Shown: in pieces, positions 23,915-32,422 of the stretch
How the letters are laid out: each line of letters opens with the position of its first letter
Position numbering within the stretch: the first letter of the stretch is position 1
From: Kibdelosporangium philippinense
GTDB lineage: Bacteria; Actinomycetota; Actinomycetes; Mycobacteriales; Pseudonocardiaceae
Direction of reading: 5' to 3'
Length of the DNA: 64,000 bases
Assembly (NCBI RefSeq): GCF_021390435.2
Contig: NZ_JAJVCN010000006.1
Location: forward strand, 34,500-98,499
Notes under the pieces: model-generated
What the model was told of the DNA's origin: nothing
What the model saw: only the letters and a program-made list of their open reading frames with translations
Database searches by the model: none
Translations under genes and position numbers: made by a program

Positions 23915-24775
23915 TCAGGCAGGAAGTTCGGCAGGCAGCCCGTACTTGGGGAAATCCGCGGTCAGGAACGACACGACCTCGGCGATCCGGTCGCCTTCGA
24001 ACCGCAGCAAGTCCAGCCCGGTGGGTAGGTAGCGGGCACCGTCGAGGCGGTACGTGCCGAACGCGAGTTGGCCGTTCGCCCGCACCGGCAGGAACTTCCA
24101 GCGGAACTCCAGCGGTGTCGCCAGGAAGCCGCGGATGGCCTCGTGGCCCTGGTACCACTCGGGCAACGGAGGCATGGCGTACTTCGCGTCCTCGGTCAGC
24201 ATGGCCACGATCGCGTCCACGTCACCTTCTTCCCAGGCCGCGGCGTACTGATCGGCCGCCTTTTGCAGCTCAGGCCCGGGTTCGACGTACTCGCGCGGTG
24301 TGACGATCTTGCGTGCGCGCTGCAAAGCGCTGTTCACGGCAGCGACCGTGGTGTCGAGCTGCGAGGCGACCTCCTGGGCTGAGAACCCCAGGACTTCGCG
24401 CAGGACGAGCACGGCCCGTTGGGTCGCCGTCAAGTGCTGCAACGCGGCGACGAAGGCGAGCTCGATGCCTTCTCTGGCCAGGTAAGTGGCCTCGGGGTCG
24501 TCCGGGTAGGGCTCAAGCCACACGGGATCGTCGGTGTGGGACAGATCGGTCGGCAGCTCCCGTTTCGCTCGTTTCTCCAGCAATGTCAGGCACCTGTTCG
24601 TGGCGATCTTGTACAACCACGCCCTGAGGTGCACGCCGTCGAACCGGTCGGCCGTGCGCCACGCCCGGACCATCGTCTCCTGCAGCGCGTCCTCGGCGTC
24701 CTGCACGGACCCGAGCATCCGGTAGCAGTGTGCCTGCAACTCGCCGCGCAGCACGTCGACCTCAGCCCATTCCAC
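23915..24775 (-). CDS. ECF-type sigma factor with C-terminal SnoaL-like domain
   Basis: 286 residues from the GTG at 24775; an ATG at 24802 would overlap the divergent gene's start codon and lacks family similarity. Region 2 is VLRGELQAHCYRMLGSVQDA with DALQETMVRAWR, and region 4 is LTATQRAVLVLREVLGFSAQ with VNSALQRARK. A SnoaL/NTF2-like domain follows (AADQYAAAWEEGDVDAIVAM onward). Sigma factors of this build have no membrane anti-sigma factor; the extra domain is thought to control activity. It shares a 25-bp intergenic gap with the SMI1 gene. Confidence 0.9.
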   Translation of the reverse strand: MEWAEVDVLRGELQAHCYRMLGSVQDAEDALQETMVRAWRTADRFDGVHLRAWLYKIATNRCLTLLEKRAKRELPTDLSHTDDPVWLEPYPDDPEATYLAREGIELAFVAALQHLTATQRAVLVLREVLGFSAQEVASQLDTTVAAVNSALQRARKIVTPREYVEPGPELQKAADQYAAAWEEGDVDAIVAMLTEDAKYAMPPLPEWYQGHEAIRGFLATPLEFRWKFLPVRANGQLAFGTYRLDGARYLPTGLDLLRFEGDRIAEVVSFLTADFPKYGLPAELPA

Positions 24776-24784
24776 CAGGTCAGC

Positions 24785-24790
24785 GTATAC
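24785..24790. promoter_or_regulatory. Palindromic GTATAC, possible shared -10 of two divergent leaderless genes
   Basis: The self-complementary hexamer is 10 bp before the ATG at 24801 and 9 bp before the GTG at 24775 on the other strand. Both distances suit a -10 element feeding a leaderless mRNA. No ribosome site precedes either start. Confidence 0.5.
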
Positions 24791-24800
24791 AGTGCGGCCC

Positions 24801-25253
24801 ATGCAGGCGTGGGAGAACTGGTTGGCCGTGCTGGAGTCCCATGGTTTCGCGGCACGCGCGATGACAAAGCCGGGCGCGTCCGAGCAGGACATCGCGGCGT
24901 TCAGTGCCAAGACTGGCATCCAGGGCGAACTGCTGGACCTCTACCGGATCAGCGACGGCCAGCTCGAACCGTGGCGCAGTGAACTGCCTGGCGCTACGGA
25001 TCTGTTCCCGTGCGCCAGGTTCGTGCCGATCGCCGACGCTCTTGAGCTGTGGCAGGACTGGCAGGAGCCGCGTGTTCCGTTCACTTTGGACGCTGGCGGC
25101 GAGTCGCTCGCGGTGGCGCTGTCCGGCGAGGTCGTCGATATGGAGACCGGTGCCGTCCACGCTGCGACATTGGTGGGGTATCTGGCTCAGCTGGCCACAT
25201 CGCCGCTGGAGATCAGCGATGATGATGGTGTGCTGACTTGGGACGTACGCTAG
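24801..25253 (+). CDS. SMI1/KNR4-family protein
   Basis: 150 residues. The opening WENWLAVLESHGFAARAMTKPGASEQDIAAF and LLDLYRISDGQLEP are the SMI1/KNR4 (SUKH) helix-strand core, followed by ARFVPIADALELWQDW. In bacteria the SUKH superfamily contains many toxin-immunity proteins, but single copies beside metabolic genes are also common. No toxin gene is visible nearby. The stop TAG overlaps the start GTG of the aminoacylase-like gene by one base, so the two are coupled. Confidence 0.85.
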   Translation: MQAWENWLAVLESHGFAARAMTKPGASEQDIAAFSAKTGIQGELLDLYRISDGQLEPWRSELPGATDLFPCARFVPIADALELWQDWQEPRVPFTLDAGGESLAVALSGEVVDMETGAVHAATLVGYLAQLATSPLEISDDDGVLTWDVR

Positions 25254-26740
25254 TGGACTTGGTGCTGACCGGCGGCCGGGTGATCGACCCGGAGAGCGGG
25301 TTCGACGAGGTCGCGGACGTCGGCATCGCCGGTGACCGGGTCGTGTCGGTGTCGACCGCGCCGCTCGAGTGCTCGAATCGCATCGACGTGTCCGGCCTGG
25401 TGGTGTGCCCTGGGTTCATCGACCTGCACAGCCACGGCCAGGCGATTCCCGAACAACGCCTGCAAGCGTTGGACGGCGTGACCACGGCGTTGGAACTCGA
25501 AGCAGGCACCACGACTGTCGCTGCCGCGTACGCGCATGCCGCGTCTCAGGGACGGCCGCTGAACTACGGCTACGCCACCTCGTGGGCGCTGGCCAGGATG
25601 ATCGAGCTGATCGGTGCGACGCCTGCGCCGAATCTGCAGGCGATCCTCAAGCATTTGGGCAATCCGGCCTGGCAGGTACCTGCTTCGGTGAAGCAGCGGG
25701 CGCGGATCTTCCAACGGCTGTACCAGGATCTGGCCGACGGCGCGCTCGGCATCGGGATCCTGGTCGGGTACGCGCCACAGGTCGATCCCGACGAGTTCGT
25801 GATGGTCGCGGGGCTCGCGGCGCAAGCGGGCGTGCCCACGTACACCCACGCGCGCCCGTTGATCGAGGTCGACCCGGGCGTCCCGGTCGACGGCGCCTCG
25901 GAGATCATCCGGGCCGCTGGCGAGACCGGCGCGCACATGCATTACTGCCACGTCAACAGCACCTCGGCGCGGCGCATCGAGAAGGTGCGGACACTCCTGG
26001 ACAAGGCACAGGCCGAGGGCGCGCCCGTGTCGGTCGAGGCCTACCCGTATGGCGCCGGATCCACCGCGATCGGCGCGGCTTTCCTTGCCCCGGAAGCGTT
26101 GAAGCGCTCAGACCTCAAGCCGAGCGACATTGTGGTCGTCGCGACGGGCGAGCGGATCGCCGACGAGAAACGCCTGCTGGAGTTGCGGGCCGCGGATCCC
26201 GGCGCGTTGGTGATGGTGTACTTCCTCGACGAGACGAATCCGGTTGACCACAAGCATCTGGAGCGCGCCCTGACCTATCCGGGCGGCGCGATCGCCAGCG
26301 ACGCAGTGCCGTTGACGTGGCCAGGACAGCCGCCGCCACCGATGACCTGGCCGTTGCCGCCTGGGACCCTTGTACATCCGCGCAGTGCGGGGACTTTTGC
26401 CAAGGTATTGCGGACTTTGTGGCGGGAAAGCGGATTGCTGTCGCTGCCAGAGGCGATCGCGCGGTGTTCACTGATTCCCGCGCAGATCCTGGAGAAAGCG
26501 GTGCCCGCCATGTGTCGTAAAGGACGGCTCACGGCGGGCAGTGACGCGGATGTACTGGTTTTCGACCCTGTTCGGATCGCTGACCAAGCGACCTATGTGG
26601 ACGGTGTGCGGCCGTCGGTCGGCGTGGTTCACTTACTCGTCAACGGTTCCTTTGTGGTCCGTGACTCGTCGCTGGTACTGGATTCGTTGCCGGGCAGGCC
26701 GGTTCGCGCCTCGATGTCCCTCAGTGCGAACGCCGAGTAG
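25253..26740 (+). CDS. Amidohydrolase of the N-acyl-D-amino-acid deacylase (D-aminoacylase) type
   Basis: 495 residues from GTG 25253 (TTG 25238 is the longer option). The metal site is readable in order: FIDLHSHGQ (HxH), LELEAGTT, the His in PTYTHARPL, HYCHVNS, and IASDAVPL with the catalytic Asp. These features and AGSDADVLVFDP near the end place it in the D-aminoacylase branch, which hydrolyses N-acyl-D-amino acids; the exact substrate cannot be read. The last 112 bp overlap the convergent MFS gene. Confidence 0.9.
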   Translation: MDLVLTGGRVIDPESGFDEVADVGIAGDRVVSVSTAPLECSNRIDVSGLVVCPGFIDLHSHGQAIPEQRLQALDGVTTALELEAGTTTVAAAYAHAASQGRPLNYGYATSWALARMIELIGATPAPNLQAILKHLGNPAWQVPASVKQRARIFQRLYQDLADGALGIGILVGYAPQVDPDEFVMVAGLAAQAGVPTYTHARPLIEVDPGVPVDGASEIIRAAGETGAHMHYCHVNSTSARRIEKVRTLLDKAQAEGAPVSVEAYPYGAGSTAIGAAFLAPEALKRSDLKPSDIVVVATGERIADEKRLLELRAADPGALVMVYFLDETNPVDHKHLERALTYPGGAIASDAVPLTWPGQPPPPMTWPLPPGTLVHPRSAGTFAKVLRTLWRESGLLSLPEAIARCSLIPAQILEKAVPAMCRKGRLTAGSDADVLVFDPVRIADQATYVDGVRPSVGVVHLLVNGSFVVRDSSLVLDSLPGRPVRASMSLSANAE

Positions 26741-27867
26741 AGAGCGGCGAGCAGGCAGCCCGCGCCCATCAGGACGAACGCGAGACCCGCGCTCGCTCCT
26801 TCGAGCAGCGCGCCGGTCAGCGACACCCCGATTGGCCCGGCGATCAACGCGAGCGACGCGATACTGCCGATCACCCTGCCGCGCAACCGTTCCGGCGTCC
26901 GTTCCTGGATCAGGACGGCCGTGATCGGGTTGATCGGCGCGGCCGCGACGCCGACGAGCGCGGCAAGCACAGCCATCGGAATGCCCGACGCGAACAGCAT
27001 CAGCCCGACCCCGGTAATCACCAGGCCCCACAGGAGAACCGGGCGACGCCGGAGCTTGGTCGCGATGGCTCCGTACACAATGGCGCCCACAATGCCGCCG
27101 ACCCCGAACATGGTCATGACCAAGCCAAGCAACCCCGGGTTGCCCATGCTCTGGGCCTGTGCCGTCAGCACGATCGAGATCGGGGCGACGAACAGGATCA
27201 GCAGCATGGCCGACAAACCGGCGCCACGCAGAATCGGCTGACGCCAGACGAACGTGAAACCCTCTGCCACGGAACGGAAGTAGTGATCCGGGGCGGCATG
27301 CCTTGTGTCACGCGGGACCGTCAGTCGCGTGAGGACAACGGCACCGAAGAACATGCCGACCGTGACCCACAACGTGTTGGTGGCACCCGCAAGCGCGATG
27401 AACAATGCGGCAAGCCCTGGTGCCACGATGTTCCCGAGACCTTCGATCGCTTCGCCCCACGCGTTCACCCGTTCAAGCGGGATCTTCGCGTGCCTTGCCA
27501 CGTCTGGCCGCAGTGATTCCCGTGCCGCCATACCGGGCCCGTCGAACAATGCGCCGAGCGCGACAAGGATCGCGATGAGGGCCGTGTTCAGGCCGAGCGT
27601 GCTGTCCAAAATGGGTAGTGCGGCCACGGCGAGTGCGCTGAAGATGTCGGCGATGATGCTCAGTCGCCGGCGTCCCCATCGGTCGATCAGCGCGCCGCCG
27701 AACAATGTGGACAGTGCCAACGGACCGAGCGCGGCAGCGGCAAGCAGACCGGCGAGCCCTGGGCTCCCGGTCCGTTCCAGCACGAGCCACGGGATGGCGA
27801 TACCGGTGATCGCGTTGCCCGCGACCGAAAGACCGGTGGCGCTGAGCAAGCCGATGACCGCAATCAT
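26629..27867 (-). CDS. MFS transporter (drug-efflux type)
   Basis: 412 residues from the ATG at 27867, which overlaps the TetR stop (ATGA). About twelve membrane segments can be counted (from MIAVIGLLSATGLSVAGNAI). The loop motif GGALIDRWGRRR between segments 2 and 3 is the MFS signature A. The hydrophilic C-terminal tail (EARTGLPGNESSTSDESRTT) is encoded opposite the end of the aminoacylase gene. The coupling with TetR indicates inducible efflux of an unknown compound. Confidence 0.9.
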   Translation of the reverse strand: MIAVIGLLSATGLSVAGNAITGIAIPWLVLERTGSPGLAGLLAAAALGPLALSTLFGGALIDRWGRRRLSIIADIFSALAVAALPILDSTLGLNTALIAILVALGALFDGPGMAARESLRPDVARHAKIPLERVNAWGEAIEGLGNIVAPGLAALFIALAGATNTLWVTVGMFFGAVVLTRLTVPRDTRHAAPDHYFRSVAEGFTFVWRQPILRGAGLSAMLLILFVAPISIVLTAQAQSMGNPGLLGLVMTMFGVGGIVGAIVYGAIATKLRRRPVLLWGLVITGVGLMLFASGIPMAVLAALVGVAAAPINPITAVLIQERTPERLRGRVIGSIASLALIAGPIGVSLTGALLEGASAGLAFVLMGAGCLLAALYSAFALRDIEARTGLPGNESSTSDESRTTKEPLTSK

Positions 27868-28403
27868 GTCCCGAGGCCCTGCATGACGGTTTTCATCACG
27901 AGCTTCGGCGCGTCGAGCGGCGCGAGCTTGCCGAGGGAGATGGCTTCCCACGCGGTGTAGAACGCGGCGTCCAACGTGGACAGAATCCACCAGTCCGGCA
28001 CGTCGGTCCTGAGCTTGCCAGCCTCCTGGCCACGCCGAATGAGCCGCAGCAGCGGCTCGCCGGACTGTTCGTAGCGGGCAAGGAGGTCGGGCACGTCGTC
28101 GAGGCCGATCTGGCGGTACATGAACTCGATCCGCGGCCCTAATGGGATCAGGGCCGTGATCGCCCGCTCAAGCGCCTCGACGACGTCCTTGCCGGGCACG
28201 TCGAGCTGCGCGTCGGTCATCGCCTTGTCGACGCGGTCGTAGGCATCGTGCGCCAACGCGACGAGGAGGTCCTGCCGGGTGGCGTAGCGTTTGTGCAGCG
28301 TGGTGCGGCTGACCCCGGCCGCTTTCGCTACGTCCCCCAGCGAGGCACTCGGGTCAGCCAGCAGCACGGCGGTGGCTACATCCAAGATCGAGTGAACACT
28401 CAT
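27864..28403 (-). CDS. TetR-family repressor
   Basis: 179 residues. The N-terminal helix-turn-helix is LGDVAKAAGVSRTTLHKRYATRQDLLVAL; the C-terminal ligand domain is variable. The start codon sits inside a 14-bp perfect inverted repeat, so autoregulation by blocking its own promoter or start is very likely. It is the first gene of a two-gene operon with the MFS transporter, the classical arrangement of self-regulated efflux. Confidence 0.92.
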   Translation of the reverse strand: MSVHSILDVATAVLLADPSASLGDVAKAAGVSRTTLHKRYATRQDLLVALAHDAYDRVDKAMTDAQLDVPGKDVVEALERAITALIPLGPRIEFMYRQIGLDDVPDLLARYEQSGEPLLRLIRRGQEAGKLRTDVPDWWILSTLDAAFYTAWEAISLGKLAPLDAPKLVMKTVMQGLGT

Positions 28404-28429
28404 GTTCAGAAGTGTACATGAGTGTTCAC
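28392..28429. promoter_or_regulatory. TetR operator, 14-bp perfect dyad over the start codon
   Basis: GTGAACACTCATGT (28392-28405) and its exact complement (28416-28429) flank 10 bp. The left arm contains the TetR ATG (28401-28403); the right arm contains the stop codon of the upstream gene (28426-28428). On the minus strand TACACT at 28414-28419 could be the -10, giving a leaderless or near-leaderless mRNA. Confidence 0.8.
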
Positions 28430-29331
28430 CGTCTTGCGTGCACGGTTTCCGCGATCTCCGCGTCCAAAGAGCGTGGCGCCGTGAGGTCCAGGTACATCTC
28501 GTGCCGGTACACGTCGTCCAAATACCCGATATCCAGGATCTGAGCGGGCATGCGGGTCAGCTTCGCCACCGCGCCGCCGAACCGGGCCATCCGCTGCAGC
28601 ACGTGCGTCGGAACCTCACGCACCGCGGGTGATTTGCCAGAGGCGGCCGCCATTCGAAGGATCAACTCCTTCCACGACAGGTTTTCCTCAGCGACTGGGA
28701 TATCGGCGTTCGATTGCTCTTCGAGTGCCGTCACAGTCGCGTCGCCAATGGCCTTGAGGCTGGCGACGGCTGTGCCGCCGGTGGGAACGACCACAGGGAA
28801 GGGGGAGCGCAACCACTTCACCCACACGGTCGACCATTCAGGCACTCGACCGGGTGCCACACCGAACACATAAGGAATCTGAACAGTCGCCAGCGACATT
28901 GACCCGGCAACTTCACGGGCCTCGTTCGCCTGCGATAACCGTGCCCGCACATACGGGTGCCGGGATAACCGCCATTCCGGGTGAAGACGCTGGAAGTGCA
29001 CGAAATACGAGCCCAATAACACCGCCCGGGTGCAACCCGCGTCCCTTGCGGCACGCACAAACTTCACGGCCGGATCCACATAACCGGTACGCAGACGGTC
29101 CTCAACATGCGCAGGACCTTCATCCAGCACGCCGCCCGCGAACACCACCGCGTCGTAGCCAGCCAATAACTCGGTTAACGAGTCGTGGCTCGCGGTGCAC
29201 AGGTCGACCGCGTGATCAACGCCTGACCTGCGGGTTCGTGCCATCACTGCTACTTCGTGCTCGCGTCGGCGGGCCTGCTGCACCACGTGGTGCCCGAGCA
29301 GGCCGCTACCACCGGCGACCATGATCATCAT
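28426..29331 (-). CDS. NmrA/atypical-SDR NAD(P)-binding protein
   Basis: 301 residues. The N-terminal MVAGGSGLLGHHVVQQARRRE is the GxxGxxG nucleotide motif of atypical SDRs. LLGSYFVHFQ and VQIPYVFGVAPG follow, as in NAD-dependent epimerase/dehydratase relatives. No YxxxK is clear, as usual for NmrA-like proteins. It acts in the cytoplasm on an unknown substrate, or as a redox sensor. It is divergent from the GtrA gene and ends inside the TetR operator. Confidence 0.85.
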   Translation of the reverse strand: MMIMVAGGSGLLGHHVVQQARRREHEVAVMARTRRSGVDHAVDLCTASHDSLTELLAGYDAVVFAGGVLDEGPAHVEDRLRTGYVDPAVKFVRAARDAGCTRAVLLGSYFVHFQRLHPEWRLSRHPYVRARLSQANEAREVAGSMSLATVQIPYVFGVAPGRVPEWSTVWVKWLRSPFPVVVPTGGTAVASLKAIGDATVTALEEQSNADIPVAEENLSWKELILRMAAASGKSPAVREVPTHVLQRMARFGGAVAKLTRMPAQILDIGYLDDVYRHEMYLDLTAPRSLDAEIAETVHARR

Positions 29332-29410
29332 GGCTGCACCCTCTCATGAGTTTCGAAACACGTTGATCCTGAGTCGCCTTTTCGACATCTGTTCTTGCCA
29401 GGCTGCCCGC

Positions 29411-29872
29411 GTGCAGACAACCGCGGTCGAGCGGGGCCGCAAATTCAACAACGTCATGGCCGCGATCGCCGCCCGCCTCCCGTTCGGGCTCAGCCGGATC
29501 GTGCCACCGAGCCTGCTCGGCTTCGCCGTCATCAACAGCTTCACCTTCGGCGTCGATCTGCTGCTGCTCTTCCTGCTGCACGGCGTGCTCGACGTCGTGC
29601 TCTGGTTGAGTATCACGATCGCGTACGCATGCGCTTTCGCGCTGAGTTATTTCCTGAACCGGGCGTTCAACTTCCGGTCGCACGCGCCAGTTGGCCCGCA
29701 GTTCGGCATCTATGTCGTCGTTGTCGTCATCAACTATCTCGCGTGGATCCTCGGGGTCGGCAGCGGTCTCGCCGCTCTGGGCGTCGACTACCGGATCGCC
29801 AGACTGGCCGCTGGGGCATGCGAAGCCGTCTACATGTACGCCGCAATGCGCTGGGTGGTCTTCCGTAAATGA
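29411..29872 (+). CDS. GtrA-family membrane protein
   Basis: 153 residues from GTG 29411 (ATG 29456 is the shorter option). Four hydrophobic segments are visible: LLGFAVINSFTFGVDLLLLF, VVLWLSITIAYACAFALSYF, FGIYVVVVVINYLAWILGVG and AAGACEAVYMYAAMRWVVF. The family motif NRAFNFRS follows segment 2, and the protein ends WVVFRK. GtrA proteins move or scaffold undecaprenyl-linked sugars for envelope polysaccharides. No glycosyltransferase gene is adjacent. Confidence 0.9.
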   Translation: MQTTAVERGRKFNNVMAAIAARLPFGLSRIVPPSLLGFAVINSFTFGVDLLLLFLLHGVLDVVLWLSITIAYACAFALSYFLNRAFNFRSHAPVGPQFGIYVVVVVINYLAWILGVGSGLAALGVDYRIARLAAGACEAVYMYAAMRWVVFRK

Positions 29873-29888
29873 CCACTAGTGTTCCCCT

Positions 29889-30647
29889 GTGGGGATCACT
29901 GTTTTCATCGTGCCCGGATTGGCGCTCGCACCAGCTGAATGGTGGCCGTTGCGTGATCGGATCGGCGAGTTCGCCGATGTGATCGTGTGGGAACGGCAGG
30001 CAACGGCCATCAAGGCGATCGTCGATGAGGCGGTCGACAGGCTCAAGAGCGTTGACGGACCGATTGTGCTCGTCGGGCATTCCCAAGGCGGCCTTTACGT
30101 CGACGCGATCGCCCGCGTGATCACCCCGAGTGGCATGGTTCTGCTCGATCCCGTGCATCCCCGAAACGACCGGCTCTGGGCGGAATTGCCCGCGAAGTTG
30201 TTTCGTAACAGCGGGTCGGATATCGGCATGCGCATGCGGACCGCCCGTTTCTTCACCAGGCTCAAGCTCGGCGGGCTGTTCAAATCCGCTCTGCTGAAGA
30301 ACTATCAGGGGCATCCCGCTGTTGACAGTATCTGGCAGTACGTGAATCGCGTCGAGGTCTACGACAACGCCTTGGCCGAGTACGAGCGGAACATCCCGTG
30401 TGATCTCGACGAGTTCGGCCCGTTTCCGGACATCCACGTGGTCAACCTGGTACACGATCCCGGTGTCCTTATTGGACAGTTCAGGCTGTCCGCGGAGGAC
30501 GGCCAGCGCGTCGAGACACTGTGGAGCGAACTACTGCGCGACCACCCCGGTACCGAGGTCGTCGAAGGCGCTGGGCACCTGATCCACATCGACCGGCCGG
30601 ACGCCGTCCTGCACGCCGTGAAACGAGTCTGTGACCTGGTGGGGTGA
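29889..30647 (+). CDS. Alpha/beta-hydrolase
   Basis: 252 residues from GTG 29889, 16 bp after GtrA. The oxyanion strand is TVFIVPGLAL, the nucleophile elbow is VLVGHSQGG, and the acid and base are plausible in VNLVHDPG and EGAGHLIHID. This completes an alpha/beta-hydrolase triad. No signal peptide is present. Esterase, lactonase or thioesterase activity are all possible. Confidence 0.88.
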   Translation: MGITVFIVPGLALAPAEWWPLRDRIGEFADVIVWERQATAIKAIVDEAVDRLKSVDGPIVLVGHSQGGLYVDAIARVITPSGMVLLDPVHPRNDRLWAELPAKLFRNSGSDIGMRMRTARFFTRLKLGGLFKSALLKNYQGHPAVDSIWQYVNRVEVYDNALAEYERNIPCDLDEFGPFPDIHVVNLVHDPGVLIGQFRLSAEDGQRVETLWSELLRDHPGTEVVEGAGHLIHIDRPDAVLHAVKRVCDLVG

Positions 30648-30765
30648 CGATTTGCCGGTTCGGCCACGGCGCGGCCTTGACGCTGTTACCGTGAGACGCC
30701 GAGTTGCGGACTGAGCAGCCGGGCCCCACGATGAGGCCGGTTTGAGTCCGATGTGGAGGGGAACA

Positions 30766-32361
30766 GTGTCCAGCGGGGGACGACTCACGGTTCTGTTGTG
30801 TGCCGGTGCATTGCTGCTGACCGCGTGCGGCGGGGACGGCAACAAGTTCGCCTACCTGTTCGGCGAGCAAGGGGCGACCGGCGGCGAGCAGCCACAGGCT
30901 GAGGCCCCGTACGTACCGGACTACCCGGTCGCGGACTACGAGAAGGAGAACATCCCGGTCCTGCAGGCCCTTCGCCAGATCGACCCGTGCGCGATGCTCG
31001 ACCTCGAAGTGATCAAGAAGATCTCCGAAGGCCCCGAGCTGAACTCGATCGCCCCCGGCGACCTGCTCAACGAGTGCACGGTCAGCGTCGGCCAGAACGA
31101 TCTCAAGGAGACCTGGTCGTTCGAGGTCATCGCGGGCGTGCCGGTTGGCGCGGACGGTGCGGAGGACATCGCCGGGGTGCAGTTCACCAAGTTCTCGTCC
31201 AGGCCAACCTCGTGCAATTACACCACCCCGATGAGTAAGACGTTCGGCCTCGCGCTGCAGACGACGTGGCACGGCCTGAGCAGTGAGCAGCCGCCGAAGC
31301 CCTCGTGTGACGTGGCCAAGCAGTACCTGACCGACACGATCGCCAGGTGGAAGACGCCGCCGAAGCGCTCGGAGCACAAGACCACGCCCGCGTTGCCGCT
31401 GGCCACGATCGACCCGTGCATCGCGGCGAAGACTCTGCTCGGCACTGGCGAGGGCCACGTGCGGATCTCCGCGCCATATCGCTGCTCGGTGCAGCCGAAG
31501 CAGGGCGACCGGCCGGACAAGACGGCCCCGAGCCAGAACATCGACGTCTCGTTGTTGTTCGGCAACGATCCGGTGCAGCAGATCCCGGTCAACCCGACGA
31601 GCTTCAAGCCAGCGCAGATCAAGGGCAAGCCCGCAGCCGTCTCCCAGTCGAGGTCAAGCTGCCGGATCACCGTTCAGTACAGCGCGGATACCATGGTCAA
31701 GGTGGACGAGGCCAAGGGGCAGGAGCCGGCCCGTACCCAGGTCATCGAGGTCAATGCGGGCACGTGCGAGGCCGCGAACGCCGCAGCGGAAACGGTCGTC
31801 GGCCGGATGCTCGAAGTGAAGGTTCCGCCCGCTCGTCAGCCAGCGCCGGGCGCGGTCAAACTCGGCGACCTCAACCCGCCCAAGTCGTGGCAGGAAGTCG
31901 GCGCGCCAGCCGACCCGTGCACGGTGATCGGCTGGGAGGCGTTCCCGCCGGAAGCCCGTGACTCCAAGGGCCTCAAGCCAACCCGCCGCCCGCCGGAGAA
32001 GGACAGCGTGTTCAAGGCCGCGTGCCGGTTCGAGGCAGGCGGCGCGGAACTCACGGTGGACAAGGACAAAGGGGCGACCTCGAAGCTCTCGGTCATGATC
32101 GCGCTGATCGTGTGGGGCGACGACGCCTCCGGCATGAGCGCCGATCCTGCGAAGCGCAAGGGATCCGTGGCCAAGGAATACAGCGGAAAGCCAGGACTTG
32201 AGGAGGGCGGCACGAGCTCGAACGGCGACCCGGAATGCCTTGGCATTGTGCAGACTTCCAAGGGCTACTGGGGTATTTCGGTCACCAACGCCGCGTTCCC
32301 GAACGTGCAGCCCTGCGCGATCAGCAACAGCGTGCTGACCGCGATCGCCGCCAAAATGTGA
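30766..32361 (+). CDS. Lipoprotein with three DUF3558-like repeats
   Basis: 531 residues. GTG 30766 follows GGAGGGGAACA; an ATG at 30751 is possible. A lipobox LLLTAC gives a lipid-anchored extracellular protein. Three modules begin with the same signature: ALRQIDPCAMLDLEVI, ATIDPCIAAKTLL and PADPCTVIGWEAF. Each continues to later cysteines (CTVSV/CNY; CSVQ/CRIT; CRFE/CLGI) and probably forms disulfides. DUF3558 lipoproteins are usually single-domain (~180 residues) and of unknown function; a three-module version is unusual. A strong palindrome follows the stop. Confidence 0.8.
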   Translation: MSSGGRLTVLLCAGALLLTACGGDGNKFAYLFGEQGATGGEQPQAEAPYVPDYPVADYEKENIPVLQALRQIDPCAMLDLEVIKKISEGPELNSIAPGDLLNECTVSVGQNDLKETWSFEVIAGVPVGADGAEDIAGVQFTKFSSRPTSCNYTTPMSKTFGLALQTTWHGLSSEQPPKPSCDVAKQYLTDTIARWKTPPKRSEHKTTPALPLATIDPCIAAKTLLGTGEGHVRISAPYRCSVQPKQGDRPDKTAPSQNIDVSLLFGNDPVQQIPVNPTSFKPAQIKGKPAAVSQSRSSCRITVQYSADTMVKVDEAKGQEPARTQVIEVNAGTCEAANAAAETVVGRMLEVKVPPARQPAPGAVKLGDLNPPKSWQEVGAPADPCTVIGWEAFPPEARDSKGLKPTRRPPEKDSVFKAACRFEAGGAELTVDKDKGATSKLSVMIALIVWGDDASGMSADPAKRKGSVAKEYSGKPGLEEGGTSSNGDPECLGIVQTSKGYWGISVTNAAFPNVQPCAISNSVLTAIAAKM

Positions 32362-32368
32362 GGTCAAC

Positions 32369-32416
32369 CCTCGTGAGTGGTTACGCCGGTTAGAACCGGC
32401 GTAACCACTCACGAGG
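32369..32416. repeat. Palindromic CTCGTGAGTGGTTA repeat, copy 2 (bidirectional terminator)
   Basis: A 23-bp perfect inverted repeat with a 2-nt centre (AG) lies between the convergent stops at 32361 and 32423. It is the most perfect of the four copies; even the inner CGCCGGTT pairs fully. It would form a hairpin in both transcripts. Confidence 0.85.
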
Positions 32417-32422
32417 AGTTCT

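Noticed and set aside
24801..25253. SMI1 protein as the immunity gene of a polymorphic toxin system
   Set aside because: No toxin, secretion or repeat-rich gene is adjacent; its coupling is with an aminoacylase-like enzyme.
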